From Roseivirga sp. UBA7431 (GTDB lineage Bacteria; Bacteroidota; Bacteroidia; Cytophagales; Cyclobacteriaceae), in assembly GCA_002477595.1 (NCBI GenBank), contig DLQN01000137.1, positions 1-5,334 of the forward strand: DNA of 5,334 bases, written 5' to 3'. The notes under the pieces are model-generated. The model had not been told where the DNA came from. It was given only the letters and a program-made list of their open reading frames with translations, and made no database searches. Positions 5,224 to 5,334 of this stretch are shown in pieces. The stretch's first letter is position 1. Every line of letters starts with the position of its first letter. A program made the translations under genes and the position numbers.

Positions 5224-5334
5224 TTAGCTAATGTTTATTAATTGCATTCTTTTGGTCAGAGCAGATGCCTCTATGCTTACCCGATAACGCATACTCATGT
5301 AGCGGGCTATGACTTCGACCCTGCGGCCTCTTCG
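5224..5334 (-). CDS. Possible C-terminus of an unidentified minus-strand gene (partial)
   Basis: The terminator at 5186-5215 implies a minus-strand transcript arriving from the right. Two frames stay open to the window edge. One (given here) ends in a TAA at 5226-5224 after 36 codons, with a peptide ending MQLINIS. The other ends in a TAG at 5230-5228 after 35 codons, beginning KRPQGRSHSPLHEY and ending NAINKH. The second recalls the GPQVRILSPL-type tails seen, from memory, at the end of some Bacteroidota GIY-YIG nuclease homologues whose 3' ends resemble tRNA T-arm sequence. I cannot decide between the frames, and it is possible that neither is coding and the terminator ends an RNA gene or a longer untranslated tail. 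No function assigned. Confidence 0.3.
   Translation of the reverse strand, partial: RRGRRVEVIARYMSMRYRVSIEASALTKRMQLINIS

Noticed and set aside
1..5334. CRISPR, insertion sequence, toxin-antitoxin or phage-defence content
   Set aside because: No regularly spaced repeats, transposase, terminal inverted repeats or defence-type domains are visible; the genes are housekeeping or metabolic.

Overview
The window looks like a chromosomal segment from a member of the Bacteroidota, most likely a Cytophagales-type marine or aquatic bacterium. This rests on protein similarity recognised by eye, on start codons preceded by A/T-rich leaders without Shine-Dalgarno sequences, and on two promoters of the Bacteroidota type (TTTG, 19 bp, TAnnTTTG). 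All protein genes lie on the minus strand; the only plus-strand gene is a tRNA-Phe.

Reading right to left along the minus strand: the right edge (5224-5334) holds what may be the 3' end of an unseen gene, closed by an intrinsic terminator (5186-5215). A short A/T-rich region with a strong promoter (5045-5075) then drives a compact cluster: a TraR/DksA-like protein (4627-5013), ScpB of the SMC-ScpAB chromosome-condensation complex (4043-4627, GTG start overlapping the preceding stop), and an RsuA/RluB-type rRNA pseudouridine synthase (3197-4000). A perfect 28-bp palindrome covers the stop codon of the synthase.

In the middle (2967-3117) sits a self-contained plus-strand tRNA-Phe unit: promoter, gene with GAA anticodon and no encoded CCA, and terminator. 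It is divergent from the next block.

The left half (1-2911) carries a two-gene redox operon: a membrane protein with a NarI-like cytochrome-b part plus two 4Fe-4S clusters (1583-2911), followed 10 bp later by a soluble protein with two CCG cysteine domains (775-1572). Together they correspond, domain by domain, to the single-chain FadF/EtfD-type ETF:menaquinone oxidoreductase, so they probably pass electrons from a cytosolic donor, perhaps ETF from fatty-acid oxidation, to menaquinone. Downstream come a conserved Bacteroidota protein of unknown function (95-598), often mislabelled an ABC transporter ATPase, and the start of a lipoprotein (1-68, cut by the window edge).

No mobile element, CRISPR array or defence system was found. 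The region is mainly core-genome in character; the most informative points are the split redox complex, the DksA-like protein with its zinc ligands lost, the TAGTG gene overlap, the matched promoters and the palindrome.
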